Source of the DNA: Phycisphaeraceae bacterium
GTDB lineage: Bacteria > Planctomycetota > Phycisphaerae > Phycisphaerales > Phycisphaeraceae
Reading direction: 5' to 3'
Length of the DNA stretch: 5,474 nucleotides
Assembly: GCA_020850375.1 (NCBI GenBank)
Contig: JADZET010000180.1
Location: forward strand, 1-5,474
Part shown: positions 1 through 5,387 of the stretch, piece after piece
How positions within the stretch are numbered: the stretch's first letter is position 1
Layout: every line of letters starts with the position of its first letter
Notes under the pieces: generated by a model
Databases searched by the model: none
The model's input: only the letters and a program-made list of their open reading frames with translations
Told to the model about the DNA's origin: nothing
Position numbers and translations under genes: made by a program

Positions 1-1648
1 CCTTCTCCACAGCCTTGCGGCCCAGGACCTCGCGGTCGAGACCCTTGCCGTCGTCCGTCACCGCCACGCGGACGTGGCTGCCCTGGTGCTCGGCCGTCAG
101 CACGACCTTGCCCGTCTCGGCCTTGCCGCCCGCGGTCCGCACGTCCGGCTGCTCCACGCCGTGGTCGGCCGAGTTGCGCAGGATGTGCACCAGCGGGTCG
201 GCCAGAAGCTCGAGCACGCTCTTGTCGACCTCCGTCTCCTTGCCCTGGATCTCCAGGTCAATCTTCTTGCCCGTCATGCGGGCGATGTCGCGGATAACCC
301 GCGGGTAGCGGTCGAACAGCTTGGCCAGGGGCTGCATCCGCGTCCGCATCACGCCCACCTGCAGCTCGCTGGTCAACCGGTCCAGGTCGCTCGAGGCCTG
401 CGTGACGTTCTCGGCGAATTCCGTCGGCACGTGGTGATCGCGCAGCCGCCGCGACAGCGCCAGCAGCCGGTTCTTGGTCAGCACCATCTGCCCGACGAGG
501 TTCAAAAGATCCTCGAGTCGCGAGACTTCGACGCGTACGGTCGCCTCGGCCAGGTTCTTCTTCGCCGCCTCGGACGCCGGGCCCGTGGTCGTCTTCGCCG
601 CGTCGTGCTCGGGCTCATGCTCCTCAGGGGTCACCGGTGCCGTCGTCGCCGTGGGCGCCGCAGGAGCCGCCGGGGCCGACACCGCTTCAACTGGCGCCGA
701 GCCCGCTGTCACGCCGTCGAGCGTCAGGAGCTTGTTCACGTCATCCTGGTGCTTGCCGATGATCTCCGCCGCCAGGTCTTTGCCCGCGATCAGCGTCTCA
801 AAACGCTGTGCGAAAGTGTCAAGGCTCCAGCTGAGCTGCTTGTTGCGCTGCAGCGCGTCGGCCTGCTGGTTGATGAGCTTCTCAACGCCGCGGACACGGA
901 CGATGATCTCGCTGAGGATCGGCCCCTCGGCCTCGGCCAGCTTCGGCGCCGCGCCGACCAGCAGCTTCGTCAGCCGGGTCAGGTCATCGAGCTCGAAGAA
1001 GTCCGCGGTCTTGACCAGCGCGTCGGCCAGCTCCGCCAGGTGGGCCGATGCGTCCTGACGCGTCGCGTCGTTGCGGGCCTGCTGCAGGCACTCGCCGAAC
1101 TGCTTGGTCGAGTCGCGCAGGTCCGCCACCATGAACTCGACCAGGTCCGCCTTCTGCGGCGGCAGTTTCAGGTTCTTCTCGCCGGCGACCACGTCGGCCT
1201 TGGGCGCCTCCGCCGCGGCCGTCGGCTTACCTTCCGGGGCGGCGGCGCTCGACTCGGCGATCTGGTGCAGCCGGTCGATCAGGTCCTGCGGCCCGGGCTG
1301 GATCTCCTGCCCGCCGCCAAGGTCCGCCAGCATCTCCCGCAGCACGTCCACGCTCCGCAGCAGCGCGTCCATGATCGCCGGGGTGACGTGAACGTCGCCC
1401 TTGCGCAGCCGGTTGAGCGCGTCCTCGGCCGCATGGGCGAACTTGGTCAGGTTCGTCAGCGCCAGGAAGCTCGCGGCCCCCTTGATCGTGTGCAGGGCGC
1501 GGAAGATCCCGTTGAGCAGCTCCTGCGCCGCCGCCGCCTCGGCCGCGGACTCGAGCGCCACCAGGTCCCCGTCGAGCTGCTCGATCAACTCGCCGGACTC
1601 GGCCAGGAAGTCCTGGATCAGACTCGGATCAATGTCCTGCGCGCCCAT
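1..1648 (-). CDS. cheA: Chemotaxis histidine kinase CheA (3' end cut off by the window edge)
   Basis: Cytoplasmic sensor kinase of chemotaxis. It autophosphorylates on a histidine and passes phosphate to CheY and CheB. The frame is open for 549 codons from ATG at 1648 to the left edge. Residues 1-130 are the P1 HPt domain, with phospho-acceptor His53 in HTIKGAASF (codon 1490-1492). Residues about 165-262 form a helical bundle resembling a decayed HPt, in the place normally held by P2. Residues 317-362 are an Ala/Pro/Thr-rich linker. The P3 dimerisation helices start near 371 (VRVEVSRLEDLLNLVGQM). The P4 ATPase domain shows the N box HILRNSADHGVE (488-499) and the G1 box DDGKG (532-536). The rest of P4 and the CheW-like P5 lie outside the window. 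A GGGAG site at 1659-1663, inside the last cheR codons and 10 nt from the ATG, suggests translational coupling to cheR. Family assignment is very secure. Confidence 0.97.
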   Translation of the reverse strand, partial: MGAQDIDPSLIQDFLAESGELIEQLDGDLVALESAAEAAAAQELLNGIFRALHTIKGAASFLALTNLTKFAHAAEDALNRLRKGDVHVTPAIMDALLRSVDVLREMLADLGGGQEIQPGPQDLIDRLHQIAESSAAAPEGKPTAAAEAPKADVVAGEKNLKLPPQKADLVEFMVADLRDSTKQFGECLQQARNDATRQDASAHLAELADALVKTADFFELDDLTRLTKLLVGAAPKLAEAEGPILSEIIVRVRGVEKLINQQADALQRNKQLSWSLDTFAQRFETLIAGKDLAAEIIGKHQDDVNKLLTLDGVTAGSAPVEAVSAPAAPAAPTATTAPVTPEEHEPEHDAAKTTTGPASEAAKKNLAEATVRVEVSRLEDLLNLVGQMVLTKNRLLALSRRLRDHHVPTEFAENVTQASSDLDRLTSELQVGVMRTRMQPLAKLFDRYPRVIRDIARMTGKKIDLEIQGKETEVDKSVLELLADPLVHILRNSADHGVEQPDVRTAGGKAETGKVVLTAEHQGSHVRVAVTDDGKGLDREVLGRKAVEK

Positions 1649-1653
1649 GGCGA

Positions 1654-2514
1654 TTAGACTCCCGTGCCCTTGGGTTTCTTGACGTAGGCGAACGCCTGTG
1701 GCACCGGCATGGGCTCGAACGGCACGTCGGTGTAGCGCAACGACTCGCTGTGCCCGATGAACAGGTGCCCATCGGGCGCCAGCTGGTCATGGAACATCCT
1801 GGCGACCTGCGTCTTCATCTTGTCGTCGAAGTAGATCAGCACGTTGCGGCAGAAGATCACGTCAAACATGCCGAAACGCTTGGACGCCAGGCTCTCTTTG
1901 AGGTTCAGCAGCTCGAAGTGCACCATGCTCTGGATCGTCGGGTCGATCTGGTAGCCGCCCTCGTGTTCCTTGAAGTAGCGCTGCAGCACCAGCGGGTTCA
2001 TCGAGCGGATGCTGTAGGAGACGTACTTCCCGGCCTGGGCCATCAGCAAGACCTTCTCGCTGATGTCCGTGCCGAGGATCTCGACCGTCCAGTCGCTCAG
2101 CCGCACGCCCAGCGTGCGGTGCACCTGGATCGCCAGCGTGTAGGGCTCCTCGCCGCTCGAGCACGCCGCCGACCAGATCCGCAGCTTCTTCGTCGGCCGC
2201 CGCGTCTCGATCAGCTTCGGCAGCACCTGTTTCTCGAACACGTCCAGCTGAGGCTCGTTGCGGAAAAAGCTCGTCTCGTTGATCGTGATCCGGTTGAACA
2301 TCTCCTGGAACTCGTCCTCCCGGTACGGGCCGACGGTCAGGAACATCAGGTACTGGTCGAAGTCGTCAAACTCCAGTTCCTCGAGCCGGCGGGACAGCCG
2401 CGTCTCGAGGACGTACTTCTTGGTGTCCTGGAACCAGATTCCGGATCGTTCGTAGACGATCTTGCGCAGCTTCTCGAACTGCGCGGGGCTCATGGTCAGA
2501 GATGCGGTGGCCAT
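1654..2514 (-). CDS. cheR: Chemoreceptor glutamate methyltransferase CheR
   Basis: Cytoplasmic S-adenosylmethionine-dependent O-methyltransferase. It methylates glutamates on chemoreceptors, opposing the CheB methylesterase, to give adaptation. The protein has 286 residues, normal for the family. An all-helical N-terminal domain (about 8-75) is followed by NETSFFR (79-85). The SAM-binding strand and loop is RIWSAACSSGEEPYTLA (112-128), and GTDIS (148-152) supplies the acidic ribose contact. The beta-subdomain lies near 185-205. FDVIFCRNVLIYFD (217-230) and GHLFIGHSESL (249-259) are the closing family motifs. No C-terminal TPR or receiver domain is fused. The ATG at 2514 is preferred because AAGGGAG (2519-2525) sits 4 nt upstream; the later ATG at 2493 has no such site. 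It lies 72 bp after cheW and 5 bp before cheA, as the middle gene of the operon. Confidence 0.97.
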   Translation of the reverse strand: MATASLTMSPAQFEKLRKIVYERSGIWFQDTKKYVLETRLSRRLEELEFDDFDQYLMFLTVGPYREDEFQEMFNRITINETSFFRNEPQLDVFEKQVLPKLIETRRPTKKLRIWSAACSSGEEPYTLAIQVHRTLGVRLSDWTVEILGTDISEKVLLMAQAGKYVSYSIRSMNPLVLQRYFKEHEGGYQIDPTIQSMVHFELLNLKESLASKRFGMFDVIFCRNVLIYFDDKMKTQVARMFHDQLAPDGHLFIGHSESLRYTDVPFEPMPVPQAFAYVKKPKGTGV

Positions 2515-2586
2515 AGGGCTCCCTTGTTTGCTCCGCCGTCTCGGCGTGAATCACCCCAAACCTCAACCGTCCCGTCCACGCCCGAC

Positions 2587-3159
2587 TCAGGCCGCGACGC
2601 TCGCCGTCGCCGCGTCGAGCGCCGACAGGTCCTGCGACCCGAAGAGCTTCTGCAGGTCCAGCAGGATCAACAGGCGATCCTCAAGCTTGCCCACGCCCTG
2701 CACGTAGTCGCTCTCGACCCCGCAGACCATCGCCGGCGGGGGCTCGACGATCTCGGCGCTGATCCGAAGCACCTCATTGACCCGATCCACCGTGAAGCCG
2801 ATCACCCGCGAACCGACCTCGACCACGATGATCCGCTCGTCGGTCGACTGCTCCGCCGACGCGATCCCGAACCGCTTGCGAAGGTCCATCACCGGGATGA
2901 TCTTGCCCCGCAGGTTGATCACCCCCTCGATGAAGGGCGGGCTCTGCGGCACCTTGGTGATCTGCATCATCCGGTTGATCTCCTGGACCGCCAGGATCGG
3001 CACGGCGAACTCCTCGGTGCCGACCATGAAGCTGACAAGCTGCAGCAGCTCGCCGTCCCCGCGGGCGGTCTTGTCCTGCCCGTGGAGGGCGGAGGGCACG
3101 GCCTTGGACTGGGCGGGGGTCTCGCTGTTCGAGGCGTTCTTCGCGTTCGTGGCGGACAT
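2587..3159 (-). CDS. cheW: Chemotaxis coupling protein CheW
   Basis: Cytoplasmic adaptor that links chemoreceptor tips to CheA in signalling arrays. The 190-residue protein has one CheW (SH3-like) domain at about 37-175. It shows LVSFMVGTEEFAVPI (41-55), the hallmark VINLRGKIIPVMDLRKRFG (80-98), and GFTVDRVNEVLRI (121-133) near the receptor/kinase contact surface. About 36 N-terminal residues and 15 C-terminal residues look disordered (Ser, Ala, Asn, Gln-rich), which makes it slightly longer than a minimal CheW. An in-frame ATG at 3201 would add 14 residues (MRARPFP...). I chose 3159 because AAGGAG (3166-3171) lies exactly 6 nt upstream and the residues before it look non-coding. It is the first gene of the cheW-cheR-cheA run. 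Nothing catalytic is expected. Confidence 0.97.
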   Translation of the reverse strand: MSATNAKNASNSETPAQSKAVPSALHGQDKTARGDGELLQLVSFMVGTEEFAVPILAVQEINRMMQITKVPQSPPFIEGVINLRGKIIPVMDLRKRFGIASAEQSTDERIIVVEVGSRVIGFTVDRVNEVLRISAEIVEPPPAMVCGVESDYVQGVGKLEDRLLILLDLQKLFGSQDLSALDAATASVAA

Positions 3160-3165
3160 GATCAG

Positions 3166-3171
3166 CTCCTT
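3166..3171 (-). promoter_or_regulatory. Ribosome binding site that fixes the cheW start
   Basis: AAGGAG read on the minus strand, 6 nt before the ATG at 3159. It decides in favour of the 190-residue CheW over the 204-residue version starting at 3201. Confidence 0.85.
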
Positions 3172-3301
3172 GTTCGCGTGCGGAAAAGGTCTGGCCCGCA
3201 TATGACCAGCCCTCGAGAGACGTCAGGGCGCTTGTCGCGGGGCACACACACGACACGATCGCTCCCACGCCCATGCCTGCCGGCGAGGGGACATGAAGGG
3301 A

Positions 3302-3329
3302 GCATCGGAGCTGCGCCCATCTGGCTTTA
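3302..3329 (-). promoter_or_regulatory. Weak sigma-28 (FliA)-like promoter candidate for the cheW operon
   Basis: Minus strand: TAAA (3326-3329), 16 nt, then TCCGATGC (3302-3309). The known FliA consensus is TAAA-N15-GCCGATAA, so five of eight bases of the -10 element match and the spacing is one base too long. The position upstream of a motility operon is sensible. The match is modest and could be chance. Confidence 0.25.
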
Positions 3330-3418
3330 GGTCACCAGAAGATTGCCCGCCTAATCCGCACAACACCCCGAACCGAACCACCGACCCCGCGTGACGACTC
3401 CACCCACGCCGCCCCATG

Positions 3419-3444
3419 AAAAAACCCGCCCTCGAGGACGGGTC
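3419..3444 (-). terminator. Intrinsic terminator of erpA
   Basis: Minus strand: ACCCG TCC / TCGA loop / GGG CGGGT. This is an 8-bp stem with one G-U pair and a 4-nt loop (3425-3444), running into seven T's (complement of 3419-3425). It lies 51 bp past the erpA stop and should separate erpA from the downstream chemotaxis operon. Confidence 0.9.
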
Positions 3445-3456
3445 AGCATCGAATCT

Positions 3457-3470
3457 CTGAAGCTTCAGAC
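3457..3470. repeat. 14-bp perfect palindrome in the erpA 3' untranslated region
   Basis: TCTGAAGCTTCAGA, identical to its reverse complement, located between the erpA stop and the erpA terminator. It could fold as a small 5-bp hairpin with an AGCT loop in the erpA transcript. No known function is evident. Confidence 0.5.
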
Positions 3471-3495
3471 CTGTCGGGTTATCGGCCGTCGAAAC

Positions 3496-3828
3496 TCAGG
3501 CGCTGAACGAGCTGCCGCAGCCGCACGAACTCGTCGCGTTGGGGTTGTGGAACACGAACCCCCGACCCATCACCTCGTCCTTGAAGTCGATCTTCACCCC
3601 GTTGAGGTAAAGGTAGCTCTTGGGGTCGCAGACGACCGTCACGCCGTGCTGGTCAAATTTCTCATCGCTCTCGCGCTGGTCCTCGGTCAGGTCCAGCAGG
3701 TAGCTGAAGCCCGAGCACCCGCCGCCCTTGACCCCCACGCGCAGCCGGATCTTCTGGGCGTCGAGCTCCTGCTGCTGGATGATGGTCTGGATCTCGCGGG
3801 CCGCCGTTTCGCTCAGTTCAATGGCCAT
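3496..3828 (-). CDS. erpA: A-type iron-sulfur cluster carrier (ErpA/IscA family)
   Basis: Small cytoplasmic protein that receives Fe-S clusters from the assembly scaffold and delivers them to apo-proteins. With the start at 3828 it has 110 residues, normal for the family. All three cluster-binding cysteines are present: one in GVKGGGCSGFSY and two in the C-terminal CGCGSSF. Numbered from the upstream ATG at 3834 they are residues 40, 104 and 106; subtract 2 for the chosen start. The C-terminal NPNATSSCGCGSSF matches the ErpA signature more closely than SufA, though IscA cannot be excluded. A ribosome binding site is 7 nt from ATG 3828 but only 1 nt from ATG 3834, so the downstream ATG is preferred. 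The gene stands alone, with its own promoter, a probable operator and a strong terminator, and is not beside isc or suf genes in this window. It is divergent from nuoA, whose complex I contains many Fe-S clusters; a functional link is inference only. Confidence 0.93.
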   Translation of the reverse strand: MAIELSETAAREIQTIIQQQELDAQKIRLRVGVKGGGCSGFSYLLDLTEDQRESDEKFDQHGVTVVCDPKSYLYLNGVKIDFKDEVMGRGFVFHNPNATSSCGCGSSFSA

Positions 3829-3834
3829 GGTCAT

Positions 3835-3929
3835 GTCCTCCGAAAAATCGGGGCCAAAGCCCCTGTCATGCGAGGGTGCACCGCCTCCCGTCCCGGCCTA
3901 TCCATCTGATCGTCGGGACGATGGGCGAC
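3835..3929 (-). promoter_or_regulatory. Structured erpA leader with a terminator-like hairpin
   Basis: The predicted erpA transcript starts near 3929, giving a leader of about 100 nt. It can form two hairpins. One is at 3909-3922 (ATCGT/ACGAT, 4-nt loop). The other is at 3850-3863, GGGGC-TTTG-GCCCC. The second is followed on the transcript by GA and five U's, and then at once by the Shine-Dalgarno sequence. Hairpin plus U-run resembles a short intrinsic terminator and could act as an attenuator or modulate ribosome access. The 5-bp stem is short, so the effect may be weak. Confidence 0.4.
3836..3841 (-). promoter_or_regulatory. Ribosome binding site that decides the erpA start
   Basis: GGAGGA on the minus strand. 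It leaves only 1 nt to the first ATG (3834) and 7 nt to the second (3828), so translation should begin at 3828. The two ATGs are two codons apart, so the product differs by only two residues. Confidence 0.75.
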
Positions 3930-3935
3930 TCGTTA

Positions 3936-3964
3936 TTAATAGCACCTATTAGGTGCGATTTCAA
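3936..3964 (-). promoter_or_regulatory. Sigma-70-type promoter of erpA
   Basis: Minus strand: -35 TTGAAA (3959-3964; five of six consensus bases), exactly 17 nt, then -10 TATTAA (3936-3941; four of six). It is one of the few AT-rich patches in a GC-rich window and points at erpA, about 100 nt from its start codon. The spacer is almost entirely occupied by an inverted repeat. Confidence 0.65.
3938..3960. promoter_or_regulatory. Probable repressor operator inside the erpA promoter
   Basis: The core is a perfect 7-1-7 dyad, GCACCTA-T-TAGGTGC (3942-3956). With flanks it becomes an 11-1-11 dyad in which 10 of 11 base pairs match (the 3941/3957 pair fails). It sits between the -35 and -10 boxes of the erpA promoter, the classical place for a repressor site. 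11-1-11 dyads are known for NsrR, a member of the Rrf2 family that also includes the Fe-S sensor IscR. Assigning an Rrf2-type regulator here is inference from geometry and gene function, since the base sequence matches no site I recognise. Confidence 0.6.
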
Positions 3965-3990
3965 GCCGCGAGATTAATCCACTCTCGTCA

Positions 3991-4019
3991 TTGAGCATCC
4001 AGGTTCACATCGTTAGCAT
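3991..4019 (+). promoter_or_regulatory. Probable promoter of nuoA
   Basis: -35 TTGAGC (3991-3996), 17 nt, -10 TAGCAT (4014-4019). Each box has four of six consensus bases and the spacing is optimal. Transcription would start near 4026 and give a leader of about 30 nt. The site is back to back with the erpA promoter, so the 3829-4054 spacer serves both genes. Confidence 0.5.
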
Positions 4020-4054
4020 GACCGGACTGTCCGCTCCGCTGGAGTAATCTGCCT

Positions 4055-4516
4055 ATGGGACCGGTCCTGTCCGTGGCGTTGTTCGTGGGTGTCGGCCTGG
4101 GCTTTGTCCTGCTGAACCTGCTCGTTGGCAAGCTCGTCCGCCCCAACCTTCCCCACCCCGTCAAACAGTCGATCTATGAATGCGGCGAGGTGGCTGTGGG
4201 CTCGAGCTGGGTGCAGTTCGACCTGCGATTCTACATTGTCGCCCTGTTCTACCTGGTGTTCGACGTCGAGGTGGCCTTGCTCTACCCCTGGGCGTCGATC
4301 TTCCGCCAGGTCCCGACCGAGGCGATGCTCCTGGGCCTGCCCTTCCTGCTGATCGTGGTCGTGGGCTTCGCCTATGAGTGGTACGCCGGCAGCCTCGAGT
4401 GGATCCGCGGCAGCTCGCACGGCCAGGCCCCGAGGCTGTCCAACGCCGACGACCTCTCCGCCCTGGCGCGCCGGGACCCCGAGACCCTCGCCGAGCCGGC
4501 CGAAGCATCTCGGTAA
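4055..4516 (+). CDS. nuoA: NADH-quinone oxidoreductase subunit A (NuoA)
   Basis: Small inner-membrane subunit of respiratory complex I, located near the quinone-binding junction. The 153-residue protein has three predicted membrane helices at about 4-27, 56-79 and 91-110. The family signature is clear: YECG (41-44) in the loop after helix 1, then FDLRFYIVALFYLVFDVEVA (55-74) with the conserved acidic pair in FDVE, then LLYPWA (75-80). The loop cysteine is Cys43. The tail from about 115 to 153 is polar and extends beyond the usual end of this family (many NuoA proteins are near 120 residues). GGAG (4041-4044) lies 10 nt before the ATG. It is divergent from erpA. Unusually, the next gene is an adenylate kinase and not nuoB; this is either a detached nuoA or a rearranged nuo locus. 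The family call is secure. Confidence 0.95.
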   Translation: MGPVLSVALFVGVGLGFVLLNLLVGKLVRPNLPHPVKQSIYECGEVAVGSSWVQFDLRFYIVALFYLVFDVEVALLYPWASIFRQVPTEAMLLGLPFLLIVVVGFAYEWYAGSLEWIRGSSHGQAPRLSNADDLSALARRDPETLAEPAEASR

Positions 4517-4591
4517 TCCGCCACGCCTCAAACCACCGACAAGATACCTGGGAGGGGAACCCGCCAACACCGACCTGGGAGTGATCCGGTC

Positions 4592-5203
4592 ATGCCTGAA
4601 CGTTACAAAACCGTCCTGATGCTCGGCGCCCCCGGCTCGGGCAAGGGCACGCAGGGGAAAATCCTCGGCACCATCCCGGGGTTCCATCAGTTCGCCTGCG
4701 GCGACGTCTTCCGCTCCATGGACATCACCTCGGAGCTGGGCCAGATCTTCTACCAGTACTCCTCGCGGGGGGAACTGGTCCCCGACGAGCTGACCGTCCG
4801 CCTCTGGGCCGAAAACATCCGCGCCAGGGCCATCATCGGCGACTACAAGCCCAAGCGGCAGCTCCTGATCCTCGACGGCATCCCACGCACTCTCCACCAG
4901 GCCAAGCTCATGGAGGAGTTCATCGACGTCCTGCGCGTGGTCCACCTCGTCTGCGACGACATGAACAAGATGATTGAGCGCATCCGCCGGCGCGCCCTCA
5001 AGGAGAATCGCATGGACGACGCCGACGAGAAGGTCATCCGTCATCGCATGGCCGTCTACGAGGCCGAGACCTTCCCCCTTGTCGCCCACTACCCCAAAGA
5101 GAAAATCGTCCCCGTCAACTCCGAGGGCTCGCCCGCCATGGTCCTGATGCGGATCCTCGACACCCTGGCCCCCCTCCAGGACAAACACTTCCAGGCCTTC
5201 TAG
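4592..5203 (+). CDS. adk: Adenylate kinase-family nucleoside monophosphate kinase
   Basis: Cytoplasmic P-loop kinase, expected to catalyse ATP + AMP = 2 ADP. It has 203 residues. The Walker A motif is GAPGSGKGTQ (12-21). CGDVFRSM (36-43) is the NMP-binding segment carrying Arg41. GELVPDELTVRLW (60-72) follows, then LLILDGIPRTLHQAKLMEEF (91-110) with Arg99. The arginine-rich RIRRRALKENRMDDADEKVI (130-149) with RHR (150-152) forms a short LID with no zinc-binding cysteines. The usual STGD and DGFPR are here ACGD and DGIPR, so it is a divergent member and the substrate base (AMP versus another NMP) is not proven. The start has GGGAG (4577-4581) 10 nt upstream. It follows nuoA by 75 bp and is probably co-transcribed with it, because I see no terminator or clear promoter between them. 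An adenylate kinase beside a respiratory gene gives no clear functional link. Confidence 0.9.
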   Translation: MPERYKTVLMLGAPGSGKGTQGKILGTIPGFHQFACGDVFRSMDITSELGQIFYQYSSRGELVPDELTVRLWAENIRARAIIGDYKPKRQLLILDGIPRTLHQAKLMEEFIDVLRVVHLVCDDMNKMIERIRRRALKENRMDDADEKVIRHRMAVYEAETFPLVAHYPKEKIVPVNSEGSPAMVLMRILDTLAPLQDKHFQAF

Positions 5204-5238
5204 CCCCCCGTCCCCGGAAGTGGACACCGGCAGCCATC

Positions 5239-5264
5239 AAGCCCCCGACGCAGCCGGGCGTTTT
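5239..5264 (+). terminator. Imperfect intrinsic terminator after adk
   Basis: About 35 bp past the adk stop, a C-rich arm (GCCCCCG, 5241-5247) faces a G-rich arm (CGGGC, 5255-5259), followed by GTTTTCTT. Pairing is short: four G-C pairs in the best register, with alternatives. It is therefore a plausible but weak terminator for the nuoA-adk transcript. Confidence 0.45.
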
Positions 5265-5304
5265 CTTGTCCGTGGGCCCTACCCCCTGCCCTGTACCTCA
5301 TACC

Positions 5305-5327
5305 CTTTCCCCCTTCCGGGGGCAAAG
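5305..5327. repeat. Strong GC hairpin in the adk downstream region
   Basis: CTTT-CCCCC, loop TTCC, GGGGG, one bulged C, AAAG: nine pairs with a single bulge. There is no T-run after it on the plus strand (A's follow) and none after it on the minus strand, so by itself it is not a canonical intrinsic terminator. It could add to termination or protect the adk transcript end. Confidence 0.5.
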
Positions 5328-5352
5328 AAAAAAGGCCGAGCCTCAGATCGGC
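5328..5352 (-). terminator. Intrinsic terminator on the minus strand, possibly bidirectional
   Basis: Minus strand: GCCGA (5348-5352), 8-nt loop, TCGGC (5335-5339), C, then six T's (complement of 5328-5333). The flanks also pair: AAGAAA..AAGG on one side and CCTCTTTCTT (5357-5366) on the other. On the plus strand the hairpin therefore ends in a T-rich run and may stop adk transcription too. It implies a minus-strand gene entering from the right edge. Confidence 0.6.
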
Positions 5353-5387
5353 GCGACCTCTTTCTTCGGTGTCTTGCCAGCCCTGGA

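Larger units (their letters stand above)
3160..3418. other. Non-coding leader/promoter region upstream of cheW
   Basis: About 260 bp between the cheW start and the erpA terminator. The short frames here (for example 64 codons on the minus strand, 3223-3417) have no recognisable family and no ribosome binding site, so I treat the stretch as non-coding. It should hold the promoter of the chemotaxis operon. The only candidate I could pick out is a weak sigma-28-like pair (listed separately). I found no convincing sigma-70 promoter. Confidence 0.6.

Noticed and set aside
74..1657. 527-codon open frame on the plus strand
   Set aside because: It is the antisense shadow of cheA. The high G/C third-position bias keeps the opposite frame open, and its Arg/Leu/Gln/Val-rich translation matches no family, while the minus strand encodes unmistakable CheA motifs.
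2515..2586. Possible regulatory element in the 72-bp cheW-cheR gap
   Set aside because: Apart from the cheR ribosome binding site I found no hairpin with a T-run and no promoter-like boxes.
3160..3201. Upstream in-frame ATG for cheW adding 14 residues
   Set aside because: The added codons contain the strong AAGGAG site of the downstream ATG, and no ribosome binding site precedes the upstream ATG.
1750..3330. 526-codon open frame on the plus strand
   Set aside because: Antisense to both cheR and cheW, running across two well-identified genes and their gap. Composition is typical of a shadow frame (Arg, Leu, His, Asp, Val).
3223..3417. 64-codon minus-strand frame upstream of cheW
   Set aside because: No ribosome binding site, no family resemblance, Gly/Arg/Ser-rich low-information peptide; better explained as leader sequence.
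3391..3909. 172-codon plus-strand frame over erpA
   Set aside because: It covers the erpA terminator and the erpA gene in antisense and shows no domain.
4546..4581. Direct repeat ACCTGGGAG (4546-4554 and 4573-4581) before adk
   Set aside because: Only 9 bp, two copies, each overlapping a purine-rich ribosome-binding-like site. The first copy is too far from the adk ATG to be used. Likely chance.
4013..5227. 404-codon open frame on the minus strand
   Set aside because: Antisense to nuoA and adk, both of which have clear family motifs. No recognisable domain in the translation.
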